Origin: Bacteroidota bacterium
GTDB taxonomy: Bacteria > Bacteroidota > Bacteroidia > Cytophagales > Cyclobacteriaceae
Direction of reading: 5' to 3'
Length of the DNA: 64,000 nucleotides
Assembly: GCA_016191555.1 (NCBI GenBank)
Contig: JACPVX010000011.1
Span: 1-64,000 of the forward strand
Shown: positions 60,047-64,000 of the stretch, one piece after another
How positions within the stretch are numbered: position 1 is the stretch's first letter
Layout: every line of letters starts with the position of its first letter
The notes under the pieces: generated by a model
The model's input: only the letters and a program-made list of their open reading frames with translations
What the model was told of the DNA's origin: nothing
Databases searched by the model: none
Program-made: the position numbers and the translations under genes

Positions 60047-61840
60047 ATGACGGGAATGGAGAATATCCGCAATTTTTGCATCATTGCGCACATCGATCAC
60101 GGCAAAAGTACCCTGGCAGACAGGCTTTTAGAGTTTACCGGTACCCTTACCAACCGCCAAATGCAGGCGCAGGTGCTCGATAACATGGATTTGGAGCGCG
60201 AAAAGGGCATTACCATAAAGGCGCATGCCATTCAAATGAACTACAAGTTTGAAGGCGTAGAATATACCCTGAATTTGATCGATACCCCCGGCCACGTTGA
60301 TTTTTCATACGAGGTGTCGCGGTCTATTGCCGCTTGCGAAGGCGCGTTATTGATTGTTGATGCCGCGCAGGGTATTCAGGCTCAGACGATTTCTAATTTG
60401 TACCTCGCTCTCGAACATAATTTGGAGATCATACCAATCTTAAACAAAATCGACTTACCAGCGGCCATGCCGGAGGAGGTAACAGATCAGATTGTGGATT
60501 TGATTGGCTGCGAAAGAGAAGCCGTTTTGAAAGCAAGTGCTAAAGAAGGAAAAGGAATTCAGGAAATATTAGAAGCGGTAATCAAGCGTGTGCCTCATCC
60601 CAAAGGTGATCCGAAGGCTCCTCTCCAAGCCATGATTTTTGATTTGGTTTTCAATTCGTTCAGAGGTATTGAAGTCTATTATCGTGTGTTCAACGGCACC
60701 ATGCGCAAAAACGATCAACTTCGTTTTGTGAACGCAGGCAAAGAATATGGTGCCGATGAAATTGGCGTGTTGAAATTGGATAAACATCCCCGTCAGGAAA
60801 TTAGCGCAGGCAATGTGGGATACCTCATTTCGGGCATCAAAGTGGCGAAAGAAGTGAAAGTGGGAGATACTATTACTTTGGTTTCAAATCCAGGCGAAGC
60901 TTTGCAAGGCTATGAAGATGTAAAGCCGATGGTTTTTGCCGGTATCTATCCGGTGGATACGATTGAATTTGAAGAACTCCGTAGTTCGATGGAGAAATTG
61001 CAGTTGAACGATGCATCGCTGGTGTGGGAACCTGAAACTTCGGCTGCGTTGGGATTTGGATTCCGCTGCGGATTTTTGGGCATGTTGCATATGGAAATCA
61101 TTCAGGAGCGATTGGAGCGTGAATTCAACATGACGGTCATTACAACCGTTCCTTCCGTGCAATTCAAAGCCATGCTTACCAACGGTAAGATGATTGAGAT
61201 CAACGCGCCATCTGAAATGCCCGATCCTACTACCATGGATTACATTGAAGAACCGTACATCGCGGCACAGATCATTAGTAAATCGGAATTTATTGGTGCG
61301 ATCATTGGATTGTGCATGGATAAACGAGGCATCATTAAAAATCAAGTTTACTTAACGACCGATCGCGTTGAGCTTACTTTCGAAATGCCGTTGTCCGAAA
61401 TTGTATTCGACTTCTTCGATAAGTTAAAATCAATATCGAGAGGATATGCATCACTCGATTATCAACTCATCGGCTTCCGCGAAAGCGATATGGTGAAGTT
61501 GGATGTGATGTTGAATGGAGACAAGGTAGATGCCTTGTCGGCCATTGTGCATCGTGCTAAATCGTATGAGTGGGGAAGAAAGTTGTGCGAGAAATTGAAA
61601 GAGTTGATTCCACGCCAAATGTTCGAGATTGCCATTCAGGCGAGTATCGGACAGAAAATCATCGCTCGTGAAACGGTGAGCGCCATTCGCAAAAACGTGT
61701 TGGCAAAATGTTATGGTGGTGATATTTCGCGTAAGCGAAAACTATTGGAGAAGCAGAAGAAAGGAAAGAAGCGGATGCGCCAAGTTGGTAATGTGGAGAT
61801 TCCACAAGAGGCATTTATGGCTGTGTTGAAAATTGAATAA
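60047..61840 (+). CDS. lepA: Elongation factor 4 (LepA)
   Basis: A 597-residue translational GTPase that back-translocates or rescues ribosomes. G motifs are AHIDHGKST, the switch region [19 protein letters not shown] and the SAKEG-type ASAKEGKG. Domain II follows, then the EF-G-like domains and the LepA-specific C-terminal domain with [26 protein letters not shown] segments (start [14 protein letters not shown]). Length is normal. The start could also be the Met at codon 4. folD follows after an octamer repeat. Confidence 0.97.
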   Translation: MTGMENIRNFCIIAHIDHGKSTLADRLLEFTGTLTNRQMQAQVLDNMDLEREKGITIKAHAIQMNYKFEGVEYTLNLIDTPGHVDFSYEVSRSIAACEGALLIVDAAQGIQAQTISNLYLALEHNLEIIPILNKIDLPAAMPEEVTDQIVDLIGCEREAVLKASAKEGKGIQEILEAVIKRVPHPKGDPKAPLQAMIFDLVFNSFRGIEVYYRVFNGTMRKNDQLRFVNAGKEYGADEIGVLKLDKHPRQEISAGNVGYLISGIKVAKEVKVGDTITLVSNPGEALQGYEDVKPMVFAGIYPVDTIEFEELRSSMEKLQLNDASLVWEPETSAALGFGFRCGFLGMLHMEIIQERLEREFNMTVITTVPSVQFKAMLTNGKMIEINAPSEMPDPTTMDYIEEPYIAAQIISKSEFIGAIIGLCMDKRGIIKNQVYLTTDRVELTFEMPLSEIVFDFFDKLKSISRGYASLDYQLIGFRESDMVKLDVMLNGDKVDALSAIVHRAKSYEWGRKLCEKLKELIPRQMFEIAIQASIGQKIIARETVSAIRKNVLAKCYGGDISRKRKLLEKQKKGKKRMRQVGNVEIPQEAFMAVLKIE

Positions 61841-61844
61841 TAGA

Positions 61845-61876
61845 ATTTGAAAATTCGATGATTCGATAATTTGATA
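61845..61876 (+). repeat. Octamer array (ATTYGATR) between lepA and folD
   Basis: Four consecutive octamers, ATTTGAAA, ATTCGATG, ATTCGATA and ATTTGATA, fill 61845-61876. They begin 4 nt after the lepA stop and end 34 nt before folD. The same octamer in the other orientation lies before rseP at 3392-3443. Confidence 0.75.
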
Positions 61877-61910
61877 GCTAAACAGAATTGTAGAAAAGAT
61901 TAAGGTTTCA

Positions 61911-62798
61911 ATGACAGAGCCAACACCATACACCCTCATTGATGGCCGCAAGGTGTCATCAGACATAAAGTTAGAACTTGCTGCGAAAGTAGCGGAGCGT
62001 AAAAAATTGGGAAAGAAAATTCCACACTTGGCAATTATCTTGGTAGGCGATGACGGTGCCAGCCAAACGTATGTAGATCACAAAGTGAAGGCATGTAAAG
62101 AAGTGGGCTTTCATTATACCATGATGCGCTTTGCTGACACTATCAGCGAAGACAAATTGATGAAGCACATCGATCATGTAAACAATGATGAAGATGTAGA
62201 CGGATTTATTGTACAGCTTCCATTACCGCCACACATTTCGGTAGAAAACATTACCGAGAAAATCAGATCTGACAAAGATGTGGATGGATTCACCAATCAT
62301 AATTTCGGTAGCATCATTTCAAAAAATCCTTTGTTGATGCCGGCTACTCCATTTGGTGTGATGGAGCTTTTGCGCAGATATAATATTGAAACCGAAGGAA
62401 AGAATTGTGTGGTAGTAGGAGCTAGCCGATTGGTAGGCGCGCCACTGAGTATGATGTTGGTAGAGCAGGGGAGAGCCACTGTTACGATTTGTCATAAGTA
62501 CACTAAAGATTTGTCAACCATTACCCGTCAGGCCGATATATTAATGGTAGGTGTTGGTAAGCCAGGATTGATTACAGCAGATATGGTGAAAGAAGGCGCA
62601 GTGGTAATTGATATTGGTACTACACGAGTGGAAGGCCCACAATACAAGAATGGGTATTCTCTAAAAGGCGATGTTGAATTCAAAGAAGTAGCTGCGAAAG
62701 CATCTTACATCACACCCGTGCCCGGTGGAGTTGGGCCAATGACAATTGCGTCATTGCTGATGAATACGATGAGGGCTGCAGAAAATTTGAATCCATAA
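61911..62798 (+). CDS. folD: Methylenetetrahydrofolate dehydrogenase/cyclohydrolase
   Basis: A 295-residue bifunctional folate enzyme. It carries the conserved YVDHKVKACKEVGF block, where the catalytic Lys sits, and the DGFIVQLPLPPH block. The NADP-binding part has VVVGASRLVGAPLSMML in place of the usual GRSxxVGxP, and the end PVPGGVGPMTIASLLMNT is canonical. It provides one-carbon units for purine, thymidylate and formyl-Met synthesis. queE follows after 35 nt. Confidence 0.96.
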   Translation: MTEPTPYTLIDGRKVSSDIKLELAAKVAERKKLGKKIPHLAIILVGDDGASQTYVDHKVKACKEVGFHYTMMRFADTISEDKLMKHIDHVNNDEDVDGFIVQLPLPPHISVENITEKIRSDKDVDGFTNHNFGSIISKNPLLMPATPFGVMELLRRYNIETEGKNCVVVGASRLVGAPLSMMLVEQGRATVTICHKYTKDLSTITRQADILMVGVGKPGLITADMVKEGAVVIDIGTTRVEGPQYKNGYSLKGDVEFKEVAAKASYITPVPGGVGPMTIASLLMNTMRAAENLNP

Positions 62799-62833
62799 TT
62801 CGATTCGCATAACGATTCAAAATAGAAGAGGGT

Positions 62834-63469
62834 ATGAATGAGAGTGCATCAATCGAATCAACCATTTTGAATGCGGAGCTTCCGGTAATGGAAGATTTTT
62901 ACACGATTCAGGGAGAAGGATTTTACCAGGGAAATGCAGCTTATTTTATTCGCTTAGGTGGATGCGAAGTGCGTTGCGTTTGGTGCGATGTAAAAGATAG
63001 TTGGGATGTGAATGCACATGCAAAACAATCCATTGCATCGTTGGTAGCAAAAGCAAAAGAAAGCGGCACCAACATAGTTGTCATAACAGGTGGTGAGCCT
63101 TCCATGCATAATCTCGATAAAATTACTCGGGAACTAAAGCAAGCCGGGCTTCGTACACACATCGAAACGTCTGGAGCGTATCCCCTAACAGGAACGTGGG
63201 ATTGGGTTTGTTTTTCACCAAAGAAATTCAAAGCTCCTCACGATTCAGTACCGGTACTCGCCAACGAGTTGAAAGTGGTAATCTTTCACAAAACAGATTT
63301 TGATTGGGCAGAAGAGTTTGCTGCGAAAGTACCGAAGCATTGCCATCTGTATTTGCAACCCGAATGGTCAAAAGAAGAGGATATGCTTCCGCAGATTATA
63401 GCGTATGTTAAGAAGCATCCGCGATGGAAAATTTCACTGCAGGTACACAAATACATGAATATTCCCTGA
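62834..63469 (+). CDS. queE: 7-carboxy-7-deazaguanine synthase
   Basis: A 211-residue radical SAM enzyme of queuosine (7-deazaguanine) synthesis. The cluster motif is CEVRCVWC (CxxxCxxC), preceded by the substrate segment MEDFYTIQGEGFYQGNAAYF and followed by VITGGEPSMHN. It converts 6-carboxytetrahydropterin to CDG. A GAGGG sits 4 nt before the ATG. The pabB-like gene starts 4 nt after its stop. Confidence 0.95.
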   Translation: MNESASIESTILNAELPVMEDFYTIQGEGFYQGNAAYFIRLGGCEVRCVWCDVKDSWDVNAHAKQSIASLVAKAKESGTNIVVITGGEPSMHNLDKITRELKQAGLRTHIETSGAYPLTGTWDWVCFSPKKFKAPHDSVPVLANELKVVIFHKTDFDWAEEFAAKVPKHCHLYLQPEWSKEEDMLPQIIAYVKKHPRWKISLQVHKYMNIP

Positions 63470-63472
63470 TCC

Positions 63473-64000
63473 ATGCATTTGACTGATTTTGTAAAAACTT
63501 TGAACGAATGGGGACAACAACGAGTCCCTTTTTTGTTTTTGGTTGACTATGAAATGAAAAAGCCAAATGCCTGGAAATTGTCGGAGATAGATTCTGGTGA
63601 AATACTTTACTCCTTTCATGGAATTACAAATGCGAAATCAGGATTGGAAGATAACCGCACTTTAAGTTTTCAGATTGAGCAGACAGACTTAACTGCTTAT
63701 GAAAAGAAATTTCATGCGGTAATGAGTCATTTAAACCGGGGTGATACATTTTTAGCCAATCTAACGGACCGAACTTCAATTAGTGTAAATGCCTCGCTGA
63801 AAGAGCTATTTTATCTGAGCCATGCGCGATACAAAATCTGGTATCGTGATGAATTTGTCGTTTTTTCACCGGAGATATTTATTCAGATTCGCGACCAGCG
63901 CATTTATTCTTTTCCGATGAAAGGAACTATCGATGCTTCGATTCCAAATGCTGCACAGGTTATTTTGTCGAATGAAAAAGAAATGGCAGAGCATGTCACC
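63473..64000 (+). CDS. pabB: Aminodeoxychorismate synthase component I-like protein (3' end missing)
   Basis: An open frame of 176 codons from an ATG at 63473 runs off the window end. The sequence fits the N-terminal part of chorismate-using enzymes of the PabB type: FHAVMSHLNRGDTFLANLTD (the substrate-near start of the chorismate domain) and FVVFSPEIFIQIRDQRIYSF followed by PMKGTID, the familiar SPExF and PxKGT blocks. Bacteroidota PabB proteins are short in this region, as here. It starts 4 nt after queE and follows folD, which agrees with a folate role. Confidence 0.85.
   Translation, partial: MHLTDFVKTLNEWGQQRVPFLFLVDYEMKKPNAWKLSEIDSGEILYSFHGITNAKSGLEDNRTLSFQIEQTDLTAYEKKFHAVMSHLNRGDTFLANLTDRTSISVNASLKELFYLSHARYKIWYRDEFVVFSPEIFIQIRDQRIYSFPMKGTIDASIPNAAQVILSNEKEMAEHVT

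Overview
This window reads as the chromosome of a Bacteroidota bacterium, most likely of the order Cytophagales (inference). Three things point there. Several start regions carry the Bacteroidota -7 promoter element TAnnTTTG, and rpsT has it at the ideal 19-nt distance from a TTG -33 element. The gene families are typical of the phylum: GH3-like adenylating enzyme, DUF3667, DUF1684, DUF4198, GtrA, a TetR-TolC-HlyD-AcrB efflux operon, and many lipoproteins and SusD-free secreted hydrolases. Shine-Dalgarno sequences are mostly weak. I see no rRNA, tRNA, CRISPR array, transposase or intact prophage gene. Coding density is very high, and no gene-free stretch exceeds about 200 bases.

Layout. 1-4.9 kb: end of a GH3-family gene, a family 2 glycosyltransferase, then dxr (MEP isoprenoid pathway) and rseP (site-2 protease). 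5.0-11.5 kb: an efflux operon of tetR, tolC, a small acyl-carrier-protein-like gene, hlyD and acrB, with two matching 17-bp operator-like palindromes. 11.5-22.7 kb: a methyltransferase, an acyl-CoA oxidase-like flavoenzyme, two tandem D-aminoacylase-family lipoproteins, and a minus-strand run of an M20 amidohydrolase, MFS transporter, GNAT, YheT hydrolase and a TsdA-like dihaem cytochrome c. 22.8-27.6 kb: pheT, a coiled-coil gene, zapA and rny in one minus-strand operon ended by a clear terminator. 27.7-35.4 kb: SMP-30, DUF1684, radC, rpsT, M1 peptidase, a phospholipase C/S1-P1-type protein, a dimethylformamidase-like lipoprotein and gtrA. 35.4-42.9 kb: SRPBCC protein, a two-component pair, a secreted protein with OB-like repeats, an EEP phosphodiesterase, TerB, AcpH and thiL. 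43-51.3 kb: a tiny lipoprotein gene, a 1002-residue membrane-TPR protein, gatC, plsC, M24 peptidase, thioesterase, an ORF6N remnant, MATE and NUDIX. 51.4-64 kb: rnhB, DUF3667, NRDE, an ABC ATPase, an outer-membrane protein, methylmalonyl-CoA epimerase, an IscA-type protein, Uma2, RidA, DUF4198, pepP, lepA, folD, queE and the start of a pabB-like gene.

Most genes are housekeeping or envelope functions. The least ordinary signals are: the ACP-like gene set with 2- and 4-nt gaps inside the RND efflux operon; the operator pair around tetR; intergenic arrays with a strict 8-bp period before rseP, between lepA and folD, and before dxr; a 52-codon lipoprotein gene at 43008; the membrane-TPR protein; and the pair of D-aminoacylase paralogues in which the second has lost the first histidine of the metal motif.
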